A stretch of 64,000 nt of DNA from Heliopora coerulea (taxonomy: Eukaryota > Cnidaria > Anthozoa > Scleralcyonacea > Helioporidae). Under the pieces are notes generated by a model. It made no database searches. It was not told where the DNA came from and was given only the letters and a program-made list of their open reading frames with translations. The stretch spans positions 434,001 through 498,000 of the forward strand of contig JASJOG010000144.1 of assembly GCA_030142905.1 (NCBI GenBank), written 5' to 3'. Position numbers and translations under genes: made by a program. Below are positions 46,852-59,770 of this stretch, in pieces; the first letter of the stretch is position 1, and each line of letters begins with the position of its first letter.

Positions 46852-46955
46852 TTTAAACCTTTAACACCCAGGGCTTGCCCCTGTGATGAGTAAAATCATC
46901 TGGTATTAGCTAGGTTAAAACACTAAAGTGCACTCTTGCTCCTTAATGGGTTAAA
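46852..46955. repeat. Short palindromic dispersed repeat
   Basis: CACCCAGGGCTTGCCCCTGT, GAGTAAAATCATCTGGTATT and GCTCCTTAATGGGTTAAATT fit the family consensus. Confidence 0.6.
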
Positions 46956-49900
46956 TTAAGGAAATAACTACTGGTATCTGGGGAGGAAAGAGTAAATTTG
47001 CCATTACAAAGTGAGTCCATGGCTGATGAAGAGGTGTCACAGGAATGCTAATTTTTTTGGAAATATTTTTGAGGTACTGTCTATTGCACATTTTATACTA
47101 CCATTATTTGAAATTTGTTTAGTTATCATATACCAAGAACATTGGCATTATCACCAAGTCATGGTCCTTCAACTTGTTTTGTTAACAGTGAATTCAAATG
47201 ACCACTCAGTAGTTCTTTCCATCCTTGCTGCCTGGCTTGGCAATCAAAATCATTAGTATAGCCCAATAAGGGTATTTTTGAACAGTATTGGTCACACTCA
47301 TCACTAATCTTTGTCATATGGCTTTTTAGATTGCCCAGAATACTGATTAAATAATAGGCTGATGCTGTATATTGATATAGTGATAAATACTGGGTTTTTT
47401 AAATATTAGTCAGTCAGTTTTTTAATTTGCAAAATATTGATATAGCAAAATCTACAGTATTATTGGCATTGCATGTATGCTACAACCGATTATCAGTGCT
47501 TTTTGCTTGTTTACATTTGCTATTTGACCAAGAGTTGACCAAGAACTGTGAAATTGATGACAAAAACTGTCTAACAAACAATGCTGTGAGAGTAAAAAAA
47601 GGAATATAGCAAATTTCCCAACTTACATTTTAAATAATCAAAATTTGCATCTACATGATACCACATGTTGTTCTGTTTTTGATTCATGTCATTTTTAAAT
47701 AGTTTCAATTAAAGTCATGCTAATAGATTCAGCCTGTAAGTTGCTGTAACGTGAGTGCATAAAATTACAGTCTCCTTGTTTTGTTTAACACATTTCAAAC
47801 ATATTACTTATTACAGTTATTAGTAGCCATAACATTTGTTGCAAAAAAACTTTGAGCCCCTTGGAATTAAATTAGCCAGTGTAACACCACTTTTGTTCCT
47901 TGAAATAAATAAACACATTGCAGCTTACTAAGGTGACAGAACAAACCTTTGTTCCAATTTCCCAGTGGAATACTGTAACATATGTTATGAAGCCCTGCTT
48001 GTTCTGAAACTGTTTTTGGGCCAATTTTGCCACCTGTTGTTGAAAAAACTTTATCACTTTGCTGTCATTTGTGGTAAAAGCCCTCTTTTTGTCCATATTG
48101 CTGAATTTTTCAAATTAAAGATAGATTCACACTTTCTTTTGGTAAAACGTCTTTCTTTAGATATTTTTGTGCTTGGTTAAAAAATTGGACTTAATATTCA
48201 TTAAATTTCAATTGCAGTGAAATATCAATATGTCAGTATTATTGGTATTTTTTTTCTGGTATTGGTATTTGTTTTGTTTTTCTTTTTTAATACTGCATCA
48301 GCCTATTACATAATTATTTGCTTGCTACTTAAGAAAAAAAGTTTTGACTGCACCCCAGAAGTGTTCAGGTAAATGAGGACAAAACTGAAGGTCCAGTTGT
48401 ATATAAATTCACTCCTCAACATGTCAGTTATGAAGTTTGCTTATTCCTAATTTGTGGAAGATGTTTTAGAGAACATGACAGGCAATATTTTTCTTTGAGG
48501 TAGCAATGATGTACTCCAGATTTGATTTCTCTGATACTGAACTGCTAGTTTTTACCTCCCTACCCTACTGTTAAATATAACTGACTCAGCTGTTGAACAT
48601 CTCACAAACTTAGTTCAAAGTATTAAGTTTGGCTAAACAAAATTTTGCCATGTGAAGTGGGCATAAATGTAACTTGAAAATTGGAAGATAAATCAACTTC
48701 CAGTGATTTTTCCCCAGTTTTAAAATGTTCCCAAGTGAGACTTAGCTTCAGCTTTCAATCTAATTGCTTTCCACCCTTGGGCATTGGTACCAGTTTCTTC
48801 ACTACCATTGGATTTACAAATAAAATTTGAAACCACTAGTCTGGTAGTTGAAATGTACTCCTCTTTCAGCTTTCTAATGTTAATTATACTCTATGTAATT
48901 TGAAGAGTGCAGCAGCAAAATTCTCTGTTTTGCACAGGAGGAAAGTCTTGCCATCATGAGTCATCAAAATACTTGGCAATGTATAATCAACACAATTTGT
49001 ATTGACATTTCATGGCAAACAATGAGATACCTGTAGTTGTGACACACATGAAAACATTTGAGAATTGTGGTTGCACCTTCACTCGAAAACATCTAATCAT
49101 CAGAGATGTGCTCAATTCTCAAAAACATTTGTGATTCTCAAAAACTTCTCAAAATAACTGTTTGTTTTCTCACTCATCACTTGCTCCTTGCTTGAACTTG
49201 AATCACACATGATTCTCAAGGTTAAGTTTCATTAGAGTGGTACTGTACAATCAAATTGGAACAAATATTACATCTAAAACCCCTTAAAAACCCTTCGGAT
49301 TTTGTGTCTTTGAAATCACCAGAGAAATATTCTCCTTATAATTTGTAACAGTCCACTCTTAACAACAAAAAGGTTGCAAGTTTTCACTTCCACATCACTA
49401 CTGCTTTCCCTACTCCATACCATAGCATCAAGCATGTGTCATTTTTGAGGCAAAGAATAAAGAAGATATTTTCTATTTTGAGATATTACCAGTCACAAGC
49501 ACCCTTTTCTGAATTGAGTTTTTAACTTCAGCTTTTATAAAGTTTGATGCACAGTACTAGTTAAGTTTTGATGCATTCTAGTAGAAAAAATTTGTGGTTT
49601 CACTAGGCTAGGTTTCTTTTTTGAGAACCAAGGTTGGTATTTACAGTACATATTACTGTTTAAAAAACACACCTTATTACCACAGTAAACAGAAATTCTG
49701 TCCCCTTTTGTCTTGTCATGGTCATCAAAGTGCAAGAACACCAACCTAAAGTACACATAAAAAAAAATAACAAAAACTTCACATTAGTAAGAGAAAACAA
49801 AAATACAAGATGTCCTTAAAGCTAGTATATAAGATTTTGCCTTTTTTTTTTGTTTAAATCCATCATTTTCCTAGGACCAAATGACACATAAGAGTTCAGA

Positions 49901-50066
49901 TTAATAATTTACAAAACCACAAAATTAGCTCAAGGACAGATATCACACATGAAATATTAGAAAGGGAATCACCAATATAGGCCCTGTTAACATCCCAGTT
50001 CATATCTGGTTATCAATTCTACACTATTCATTCAGGTGCAGGGGCATTCTAGTGGGTGGGGGTGCT
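46956..50066. other. Intergenic or intronic stretch
   Basis: Apart from the two - strand exon-like segments (47947-48100, 49673-49745), nothing supportable is seen. It is AT-rich with T-runs near 48250 and 49845. Confidence 0.3.
47947..48100 (-). other. Exon-like segment on - strand, unidentified
   Basis: On the - strand, an acceptor (AAAATTCAG) is followed by 154 nt open to a GTTTGTTC donor. It reads NMDKKRAFTTNDSKVIKFFQ, then a Gln/Lys-rich stretch (VAKLAQKQFQNKQ) and VFHWEIGTK. The texture is protein-like, but I do not recognise the family. Another possible exon lies at 49673-49745 (LVFLHFDDHDKTKGDRISVY); its phase does not join directly. Confidence 0.3.
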
Positions 50067-50338
50067 GGTGGCACAGTGGTAGTGCACATGTCTCTCACCA
50101 ATGTGACTAGGGTTCAATTCCAGCTCTATGCAATTATCTGATTAAAGTTACCTTGGCCACATGTGAGAAGAGTGTTGTCCAGTTTAACTCTACCATGCAT
50201 TGCATGTTTTCTCTAGGTACTCCAGTTTCCTTCTGTAGAAACACTGGACCCATGAGGAAGAAAAATGGACCTCTAGGAAGAAAAGCTCATGTAGCTGATA
50301 GGGTTATCCGGTATAAACAAAGGCACTTTACCTTTGCC
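50067..50338 (+). mobile_element. tRNA-derived SINE
   Basis: The head is tRNA-like, with an A box TGGCACAGTGG (50069-50079) and a B box GGTTCAATTCC (50111-50121) at the usual spacing. The body includes GTACTCCAGTTTCCTTCTGT, followed by an A-rich tail with TAAACAAAGGCAC. Read as a transcribed Pol III retroposon. Target duplications were not resolved. Confidence 0.65.
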
Positions 50339-51350
50339 TTAAACTTTTTTTCTCAAATTTTCTTCGTTATAATGACCCAAATAATATCAGGCAAATATCT
50401 TGGGAAATTTTCTTACATGCTATTGGATAGCTGGATTTTACATGTACCAAATAGTAGCATTGGGATCTAACAAATTCCTAGTAGTTATGTACTGCTGTTG
50501 TTTCCAAAAACGTATTAAATTGAACAGACATCACAGCTGGTGAACCCCATATGTTTTCTACTGTTTAGCTTCGGACTAAGTGGAAGGCTGGTCAAGAGCT
50601 GTCAAACTCACTTGGTTGAACCCACGTTGGTTGTCCTGATATGCTTGGTCAACATCCAAGTGGAAATGAAAGGAAACTTCATCAGAAATGAAACAAATAA
50701 AATGAACTCCTTATGGAGTCACTGCAGAATTACTTGATTTTTCTGTAAATATTTTTGTTTCCGTTTACATTTCGGCAATAAACCTACAGAAAACTATACA
50801 CAAATTGGAAAGGCTAGCCCAAAATACAGTCAGTTTCGCTTCATGTTAATGCATTATCAGAGGTTATATTTGTACACATTTCCTTATTCTGTGAGGAAGT
50901 CGTCCAGCGTTCGCCAAAATATAAATAGCTCCCTTGTTTCTTGCCCCGATGAAGGTTAACCCCTCGATTGTACAACTTATTATGCTTGCTAAAAATTCTA
51001 CATAAGATTTGGCAAAACAGGATTATTCATTCGCTTTAGTTCGTAGACAAGGGGAGTGGGAATCCAAAATACTGCTTATAATATTTATCAATTTTGACTA
51101 ACTTCAACGTTGCAAAAACCGAATTAGTCAGGATAACCAATTATGAAACTAAAACCGAGGTCAAAATGCTGCAACGACAGTACAAACTGCAGTGCATTTT
51201 CCACGTCGATTAAATTACACTGTATGAGTGACGACACGATAGTCGTGCAAATTTACACCAACAGAAATTTTTAGAGGCCTGACGAGTCTGGAAAAGACAT
51301 ACAAGGTCTCCACGAAGCGTTCAATGAACTTGAGTATTGTTTGAACTAAC

Positions 51351-51392
51351 CTCGGTGATCTGGTATCCGCAACTTTCAAATAAGCTTTGCAT
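51351..51392 (-). other. Possible first coding exon, - strand
   Basis: On the - strand, ATG at 51390-51392 opens MQSLFESCGYQITE, and GAG is followed by a GTTAGT donor. The segment could start the gene whose exon-like pieces lie at 49673 and 47947, but no direct splice join in phase was found. Upstream on the - strand another frame stays open for 74 codons without a domain. Confidence 0.25.
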
Positions 51393-53019
51393 ATAAAAAG
51401 AACCGGTCACTCTCTACAGTGCTTTCCAGAGGTGAACTTAAAGTTGGTTGGAACTTTACAAAGTTGTTACCAGCCGACAAATTCAACATCGGGAAGAGAC
51501 AACCATCTGGTAATTCACGTGGGAAAGTCAGGTGGTGAGTCAAAAATTGAGTGAAAGGTGGAGCCAAAGGTGGAGATTGGGTGTAGTTCGGTCTGAGCAC
51601 ATGGCTTGAATTTCGACTCTATTCCGAAAATTTCCGACTGCAGTTTGTAACATGAAAACAAGGGAAAAAAACATCTGCAGGTTTAATCACGTTCCTTACA
51701 AATCAGGGCAGACTCCAAAAATATATTTAATTTCGCGAATATCGTCAGTTACTGTTAATTTTTAACTGATGGTAGTTTACAAATTACAATTCATCTTTTT
51801 CAAATGGCAAATGTTCAATATTACAACATATATACTCAAAAAAAACTCCTTTTTTACAGATGAAACCATTTTTCCAATTTTCATTTTAGTTTTTTTTAAC
51901 CTGTCGTCATAATACCCACTCTGAAAAACTAAATTTTTTATGCAATTAAGTTATTATTAAATTAAATTAAATTATAGTATTAAATTATTTTAATACAAGC
52001 AATAAAATGGATTTTATGGACAAATGATCTTCATAACAAAATAATATGATTTATGCAGGGATTTTTTTGATGGAAAATCTTGGAGAAAGCACAATTTAAA
52101 GTTTCTCTACTACTTCAGTGCTTTTGTTGAGTACAGTTCTGCCGACACCTTCCAAAAGAATCTTCATTTGTTTGTTACATTTTATATTAAAAACCAAGGC
52201 CAAGGTCAAAATTAGGTCAAAATTATGAAGGACAACTCAAGGTCAAAACTATTGCATTTCTAAACAAAATTTAGACAATATCTAGCAAAAAAACTCAGTT
52301 TAATTGTTATGCCTGGTCAATTTTACATACTCAAAAGAGAAAACAATACAATGTGAATTTGTTTCAGTTTCTTTATACTAATTTGTTTAGGAGAGTGAGG
52401 TATTTGAATGCTCCAAAATAAATTTTGAGACCCTCAAAAATACATAACAAATACCTATTGCTTGCTATGTTTAAGCTAAAAGCCCCTTGGAGAAATTTCA
52501 GGCCACAAAAAGCAGCAGCTATATTTAATATTCAAGGACAGAGATGGCTCCCAAAAAGAGGAGGAGCTAATGGGACTAGGATATAATTCAGCACAAAAGG
52601 TAAATTATGTGGAGCAGGATTTTGCAGAATATCTTTCCAACAAATCTTGTAGTCATGAACATTTTGTGTTATGTCCACAGTTGCCTCACCACAATTTTAG
52701 TTCTCTTTATAAATTATCAATTTCTTCTGCCACTTTTTCAACTTGATGTTGCACCAAATTCCCTGCAGATGTCAAGATTCACTAACAAAGTACAAATCTT
52801 GCAAATTTTGACAGAAATGGGGGCTCTGCCTGTCCAATTTTGAAAGTGGGGGCTCATGCCCCTCTTGCCCCCCCTTGTTTTCCCCCCCTCTAATATTATT
52901 AGATCACACTACGACTTTTTACCACTTTTATCCTTTTATCAAAAAACCAATGAAAAAAGTCCCCAATATTGTGACATGCTGCTTGCAAAAAACCCCGACG
53001 GATTACAGGCTCCAGTCAC
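51393..53019. other. Intergenic stretch, no gene recognised
   Basis: AT-rich; ATTAAATTAAATT runs occur near 51955. A patch of GGGGGCTC and CCCCCCC runs lies at 52818-52890. Confidence 0.35.
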
Positions 53020-53910
53020 ATAAAAAAAATGAATACTTGTCAACTGGGAGCGAGGTCCATAAGGAAAAGTATTTGCCTGAGGTTTCAGCAAGGGCGTAAG
53101 AACTGTAGCGGTTTTCACCGCTACACCTTTTCACCGGCTATTCATCATCTTGGTTTAAAAATTTGCAATTTACTTTTAAAATCTTCTGGCAATTGCTAAC
53201 ATTATACCGATGTTTGCACTACCGGTAATGGCTCGACGCCGGTGGTAAGTAGCTGTTTTCAATGCCGTTGAACTCACAACATAAGCTCACACATTCGTCA
53301 GAAATATAGGGTCCTTTCGTTCATGTCATTCAAATGTTATTCAGTGAAAACTGTCCTCCTCGAACTCGATTGTACTACAAGAAAAACCTCACCAGCCACT
53401 TATAAAATGCTTCCTACACCCCTGTTTTGTACAGACGAAGTGACAAAGGAGCGAGGTCTGCGGGAAAAAATCAAAGGCAAAACACTTTCGAGTACAGACC
53501 GAAACAAAAACGAGGTTAAAAAGGAATTTATTATAGGGCTCTCGATTGATTTTCTTGCCCTCTTTTAACCGGGTTTTCGTTGTAGGGTGTTGCTATTTAC
53601 CTTACCTTGTTTCTTTTTTGTCTTGTTCCTTGTTTCCACTAGTTAAACATTCATTTGCTGTACTTTTATATAATAAGCTTTGAACAAAGGCAGCAACAGT
53701 GTTCCACCACATTTTATTATTCGGCATTTTCCATGGTGAATGCTTAATTCTCCTTCAATTTAAAACATTAAAACCAGCTCGAAGATTTTCCCGCCCAAAC
53801 TTTCCGGTCCCGAGCATGTCCCGAGTATAAAGCGTATTAGACCGATCGGTCCAATGTCGTGAAATGTCGGATCGTTCAGCAACCAATCAGCATGCTTAAT
53901 TTTGGTACGA
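53020..53910 (-). repeat. Dispersed repeat, second copy of the 19586-20426 insertion
   Basis: In reverse orientation it parallels the hAT-nested insertion: TTCAGCAACCAATCAGCATG, GTCCAATGTCGTGAAATGTC, GAAGATTTTCCCGCC, GTTTCCACTAGTTAAACA. The far end near 53030-53095 matches the right end of the other copy (GAGCGAGGTCCATAAGG, TTGCCTGAGG). This copy holds extra sequence between about 53100 and 53400, including a small hairpin (GTAGCGG/CCGCTAC). Confidence 0.6.
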
Positions 53911-55371
53911 GCCGAAAAACAAATTCAGCCATATAATAATCACAATTTATTTTAAAATAACTAGTACAGCACTGAAAATCTCAGGGTATTAAATTTAATA
54001 ATTGGTAGGAAAATTACATCTAAATCTTTTTCCTGCAGGGAACATTGATAAAAAAACATGTTTTCATCCTATTCATAGTAGGGCTGCATGAACGAAGTTA
54101 AGCTGCCCTCGCCTGTTTGTCCAGTTAAAAAATAGAATTTAAAAAGCCCTTTAACAAGTTTACCTGAATTTACATAATAGAGATTAATAAAGTTTCTTTC
54201 CTTTGTTTTTTCCTTGTGGTCTTCAAACATGTCTAACTTCCGTAACACTTAGTAATTTTGATGCACTAACGGCCCTTCCAGAGATACTGAGTGATTTCAA
54301 ATGTCTGGGATTAAAATACCTTCATCCTCTCCTTCCAGCCGCTTGCATAACTTACAAAAACCATTACTGGCAAACAAATGCAAAACCTACCCATTTAAGA
54401 AGTTGTACGATGTGAGCAAAGACCACAAATATTTGCGGTATAAAGTTTCGTGGTATGAGTTGGCTTACCGAGACTCTTATTGATCCAAATAACCGGAAAG
54501 ACTGACACTTCGCGCTAGTCATTCGGCTACCCCACAAGTCCCTGACTGTTGAGTGAGAAGTATTTCATGCTCTGGATGCGACGTATTAAATCTTAACGTT
54601 TATTTACAAGAATTATTTTCTGTACACAATTCATACAATATAAATAGGTTGCATAATGCCATGCAATTTACAGATATCCTAGAGAAATCAACTCCATCTA
54701 ATGCGAGTCCAGTGCAGTGCTGTAACTTATGCACAGCTTGAACAAATTGGTAGCTCGCCTGCTTGAACGGGTGTCTCATCTGGCATTCCTCGAAATCAGT
54801 TCATAGTACTCGGTTGTTTTGAATTTGGACAACCTCTTAACCGGTGGTTAACTTCTCATGTGCTGGATAACTCGCTTCTCAAGTGCATAAAGTTGGTTTT
54901 TCACCCAGTTTCTCAAACAAGATCATTATCTCCTGGACAGCAAATTTATTCACGCCAGAAAAGCCTTGTATTCTTGATAAGTTATCCAGGTTTTAAAAAA
55001 GTAATTCCTGTGGTAGGGTGTACAAAGTCCCGGTAACTTATCCGAGGATAGGTCTCAGAAAGTGAACAGCACTATCCATGCTTTGAATAACCGAACTTAA
55101 ATTCTATCTGTCGAGTTATCCACCTTATGGCGTTATTCAGTGGATAACGTTTAAGTTCGCTTGTTCAATGAACGGGTATAGCTGTTCTACTCCCTTTGAC
55201 TTACCCGTTGAATAAGCAACCCGGGCTTTGTACAATCGGCTTACAATTGGCGTTTCATGAGGCTCCAGCCAAAGAATACAGCGGGCCAGCGGTCTTTAAC
55301 ACGTCGACTCATTGACGAAAACTTTCTTCTCAATCTTTGGTCTATAATCGCATTCTATCTAACCTGTCTCT
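53911..55371. other. Region downstream of the ING3-like gene; MITE-like words
   Basis: From about 54820 to 55180 words such as GTTATCCACC, CAGTGGATAAC and GGATAA recur in both orientations, suggesting a decayed MITE. An AATAAA on the - strand near 54945 could end the ING3-like transcript. No gene was seen. Confidence 0.35.
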
Positions 55372-58300
55372 TTATTTCCTCCCTTTCTTTTTAGTCATAA
55401 GTGCGGTACACTTCGGGCAGTACCATTTGCCTTTTGGTGGATCACTAATCCCGACACAGCCGTAGTGGAACCATTCGATGGGACACTAGACAACAGGGAA
55501 GCCACAACACATTAACAACCATTGAAAAGCGAGACTGTAAGTAATACTTCAAACACGAGATGGTGGTCTTCCTCCGATTTCTAAATACAGAGAAGTGAGT
55601 TTAAAAATGAGGCGAAGCCGAGCTTTTTTAACGAGTTTCGAGGTATTTTGAAATCGGACGAAGAACACTTAACGAGTGTTTGAAATTGCTTCTCAAACGA
55701 ACCTGTATTTTAGGCGAAAATCCAATCCAAAATTCAGCTGTAATCTTCCTCCAATTTCTAAATACTGATTGTGTATTTCTTTTGTTTTTGTTTTATGAAT
55801 TATTAATGAGTTTGAGAAGAAAGATTGAAGGCCAATATATGACCCTGAGCAAGTCCGTAATGCACGAGACACGAATAAGAGACATGAAAAAAATTTACAC
55901 TTCAATTCTTTGTGGCTACCACCGTTCATATGTTTGAACAAGGCTCATTCATTATAGCCTCGTTCAAACTCATAACCTTGGTTTTCGATCTCCCTAACGA
56001 GACTGTGTACACCGGCTGGCTACTATCTCAATTTGCATCCGCGAGAATCAATAGGGAACTTCAGATATCAGTAAGAATACGAGTAACCCCATAGGGTTGC
56101 TTGGGTTGAACTTCCACCTGTTCTTGTCAACTGCAATGTTTGTGTATCACGATGTACGAGAAAGCGGCTGAGGTACAGTGAATATATGTGCAACACGCAA
56201 ATGGAAGTGCGCCTAAGAAATAAAACGGATGACTTGGGAGCATGGTTACAGATGGCTTAGATCACTCTTGCTCGAAAGGCCTTTCAATTACATTATTCAG
56301 TAAAGTGCTGAGTAGGTAGTGTGAACCAACGAGTAAAAGTCTAAAAGGTTGCTGGACTAACGAAACTGAAGAGAGAAAATACTGTTTTCAGCCCAGGTCC
56401 TTCGTCAGTGGGCGAATCTGAAAAGAGCCTTTGTTTAAAAACGATATGTATTGAGATAACGGATAACGAATTGCTTGGGTTTCGTTCCTCAGTATAATTG
56501 TTAATTATGTACATCATTTAGTATCCAATCAGTAATTTTAAGTAAATATGGAATTGCATCAGACTGGTGAAATACTGGATAACAATACATTCAATTATGC
56601 TTAGACTTACATTTGGATTATCGCAACCAACCATTTCTCCATAGGAGACCTAGGAAGAGAATTGAAAGTACATTTTTTGTGCGAATTGACCATTGCTGAC
56701 TCAGCCTTTGTAAATAACATCAACAAACAGTAAGATTCTGATCGACTGGAGGAAAAAGATTTTTAAAAAAATGTACGAGTAGTCACGCACGTGGTCGTGG
56801 CCAAATAAACTCGAGGTGGACACATGCGCGTAGATGTCCCTCAAGATCTACGTTCGTGAACATGTCCGAGCACGTGAAGGAGGTTCGTGTGCAAGAACTT
56901 GTGAACGTGCGTGTAGCCGAGTATGTGCGTGTACGCGAACTTGTGCATTTTCGTCAACACGAGCGTTTCCATGAACGTATATGTGTACATGAAAATGTGC
57001 GTGTAACCGAGGAATTGCGTGACTGTGAACACGTGCGCATGCGTGAACCGCGTCTGCGCGAGAATATGCATCCACGCGAACATGTGCATGCACAATATTA
57101 TTTCCATGTAGGTGTAGGTGTGTGTACGTGAAAACATGGGTGTAACATCAGCGCGAGTGTGTACTGGGTTTGACCATGTACATGCAGTAAAGATGTCAGC
57201 ATACGTGGGTCTCTTTACTTCAAAAGATTGAGATGACGAGTCAAGACCAGTAAATGTGTCTACGGGCACGATAATCGTGTATGTGTGTATTTAATACATG
57301 TTGTACAACATACCTGATTACACAAACAATAGCGTGGCTCATTTGGATCATAGACCCAATCAACGTTTTGAGTTGGAACTTCTTGTTGCAAAGCAGTCGC
57401 CACCAGAGGAGCGGCCACGGACGTGGCCGTTTTCTGTCTTAATAAACAACAGAATAATGTTAGCACTAATACCATATCTTTCATCGGCTACAAAAGTTTG
57501 ATGGTAGCAACCTTCAAGCTTTTTGTAATTTTCAAAACATTCCAAGAAGCACACGCTGTTTACGTCTGTCCAGTTCTTCTCATTCTGTATAGGTTTTCAT
57601 TATGTTACTCAGGCTAGCGAGGCGATATTACTAGCACGAGGGAGATCACTGAACTGTAATGCACATGGCCTCTTTCGACTTTTCCCAAGTAAGAAATACT
57701 CATGAATTCACAACATACCTTTTCCTCCCATATTGTTTGCTGGACGAGGTGCTGGTCATAGGTTGGTTAATATCCACTTGAGATAATGAAGAGGACGGAG
57801 AGTAGCTAACTGATACGCCACCAGTTGAACCAGGGTAGGAGTTGCTAAGTTGTGAACCGACTGTCAGAGAACTGTTGGCAGGTAGCGCTGGAAGAGAGCT
57901 GCCTCCTGGTAGGTAAACATACAACAATGATAAAAATTGCAAGGAACACTTGAATCGGGGACGGTCAGTTGAAAACGTGGGGCAAAAAGGAAATGGATTG
58001 GAGAAAAGGGAAGGCATAGGAAGGGAAGGCATAGGAAGGGGAGCAAAGAGATACAAAAGAAAGCAAACTAAACGGAAGGGAAGGTAACGGAAGGGAGGGG
58101 AAAGGAAGGAAAAGTGGGAAAGGAAGGGAAAGTGAGGAAGGAAGGGAATGGAAAAGAAGGAGAAGGAAGCACAAGGAAAAAGTAGAGAATGAATGGGGGG
58201 GGGAAGCAAGGGAAAGTTGAACATGTACAGAACGAGAGCAGAACTGAACAGATTTGAGCAGAGGAAAAGGGAAAGGAATTAACTTTTTTTTTTGAAAATG

Positions 58301-59770
58301 GAAAGGAGAAGGAGAAAAGTAGGATAGAGCGGCGGGCAGAAAGCAACAGTGGAGAGGAGGACAGAAATGAGGTGCATGAAGTGGACCACAGTGTGAAGAA
58401 GTGTAGAGCAAAGCATTAATATTTCAATTAACTAACGCATGAGTTGTTACTGATAACTAATAAACTACTGACTGGCAGTAATTAAAACTGAACAATACAA
58501 TCAGATAAAAAATCTTCCTTATCATTAGACACACACTTAGCGGTAATTTGTCGTTACCTGGGTAATCAGTTTGTTTCATGGATGGTGCATAGCCTTTCAC
58601 GCCCGAACTTGACTTCCTTCCAGACATTGGGTAGGACGATGATGGTGAATGTGAAACAGATGGTGACACGACAGCCCCAGAACTTGCTCCAACCGAACCT
58701 ATCATGCAAGGATGCGTTACGTTAGTTCATCTACGCCGTGAAAAGCATTGAGCAGGCAGTCGGGGCAGATGATTGCGCCTGATAAACTTTGCCCACATAT
58801 TTCACTCATACAATATCCCGGTCATTTTTTATAAATCTGTAATCTTATCGGAAATAGGTGGTCTATTGACATAAACTGTCCTCAGCAACTGCAGCACAGT
58901 AACGGAATACGTCCGACCCCCCCCGCCACGACTTTTGCTGACTTTGCCACTTGGCGTTCGCCGTTTACGGTAAAGTGAGCAGCTTCGCGTTTCTTACCAA
59001 CGCCAGGATTCCTTTCGGTTTTTCTCATTGATTTATATGATGAGTTGATAAAACTTCGTCAGAGTTATTACTTCCTTGTTATACAAAACAAAACGAACGC
59101 ACTTTTTCGACATGAAACCTGACAAATACTTAACTTTTCGGCTGGTACAATCATAACAAAATAGGTCCACTCAAACATTTGTCGACATGTCTAAATAGTC
59201 TGCAAGACATTCGGTTCTTTAGGTCGGCGCTTGGGAGTTATCGGCTCTGAGCGGAAGTAACTCCGAAGATAAATAAAACAAAACACGAACTTCTTGAACA
59301 AAGTGCAAGAAATTTACCAACCATTACTTTTTGTTTCAGGAGACTTAGTTGTAGATGACAGGGTAATCCTAGTATAAACGAATTATTGCTAACTATAAAG
59401 TACTGGCGTTTCTCCTGAAATACTCAATGACAAATTCGTTCGATGGCGTGCATTTTGCGTGGCAGCTTCTGTGAAGACGACGGTGGTCAGATTTGCGACA
59501 AGGTAAGTAGCTGTAAAGCATGCGCAGAGACGTATCTAATAGCAACAAGCGATGATATTTTCTGCCAGTGATACCTACCTAAAGTGTACTGGATCGAGGG
59601 GGACTGTGACGAAGGAATTGACATCTTCGGAGACAGTGACATGTTGCCAAAAGGATTTAAAGGATTGTGGTACGAGCCGTAATCCGGTAAACTGACCGTT
59701 GAAACCGGAACTGAAATATCACCATTGGGAAGATCTTCATTGAAAATATCAATGGCATTAGCTTTTCGTT
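55372..59770 (-). CDS. ING3: ING3-like chromatin reader, last six exons (N-terminus missing)
   Basis: ING3 is a subunit of NuA4/TIP60 histone acetyltransferase complexes; its PHD finger reads H3K4me3 in the nucleus. Exons on -: 59579-59770, 58558-58698, 57719-57905, 57314-57437, 56611-56649, 55372-55485. All have AG/GT edges and all phases agree: 264 residues plus a split codon, then TAA. The first part is Ser/Pro/Thr-rich linker ([25 protein letters not shown]). The PHD follows [40 protein letters not shown], giving the C4HC3 zinc ligands. DPNEPRYC and HYGCVG favour ING3 over ING1/2 or ING4/5. It ends in a basic tail (KKKGRK). The ING dimerisation domain is not seen; it should lie in exons beyond 64 kb. 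The stop codon overlaps an AATAAA (55371-55376). Confidence 0.9.
56850..57140. repeat. Degenerate 12-bp tandem repeat in an ING3 intron
   Basis: Words such as CGTGAACGTGTG, CACGAACATGTG and GTGCGTGTACGC recur with a 12-bp rhythm for about 290 bp. Because 12 is a multiple of three, several frames are open on both strands (up to 142 codons on -). This is a by-product of the repeat. Confidence 0.65.
57990..58330 (+). repeat. Polypurine tract in an ING3 intron
   Basis: About 340 bp on the + strand are dominated by GGAAGGGAAA-type words with few pyrimidines. The matching - strand frames are the Phe/Pro/Ser-rich shadows. Such tracts can adopt triplex (H-DNA) structure. Confidence 0.65.

Noticed and set aside
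50540..50737. 65-residue + strand frame ending in RNETNKMNSLWSHCRIT
   Set aside because: The text looks protein-like, but no splice sites, domain or neighbour support it; the - strand alternative meets stops.
54440..54540. tRNA gene near GTCATTCGGCTACCCC
   Set aside because: Only a loose resemblance to tRNA words; no cloverleaf or B box could be built.
57700..58224. 174-residue - strand protein
   Set aside because: Only 57719-57905 is a real ING3 exon. The rest is Phe/Pro/Ser text from the polypurine tract of the intron.
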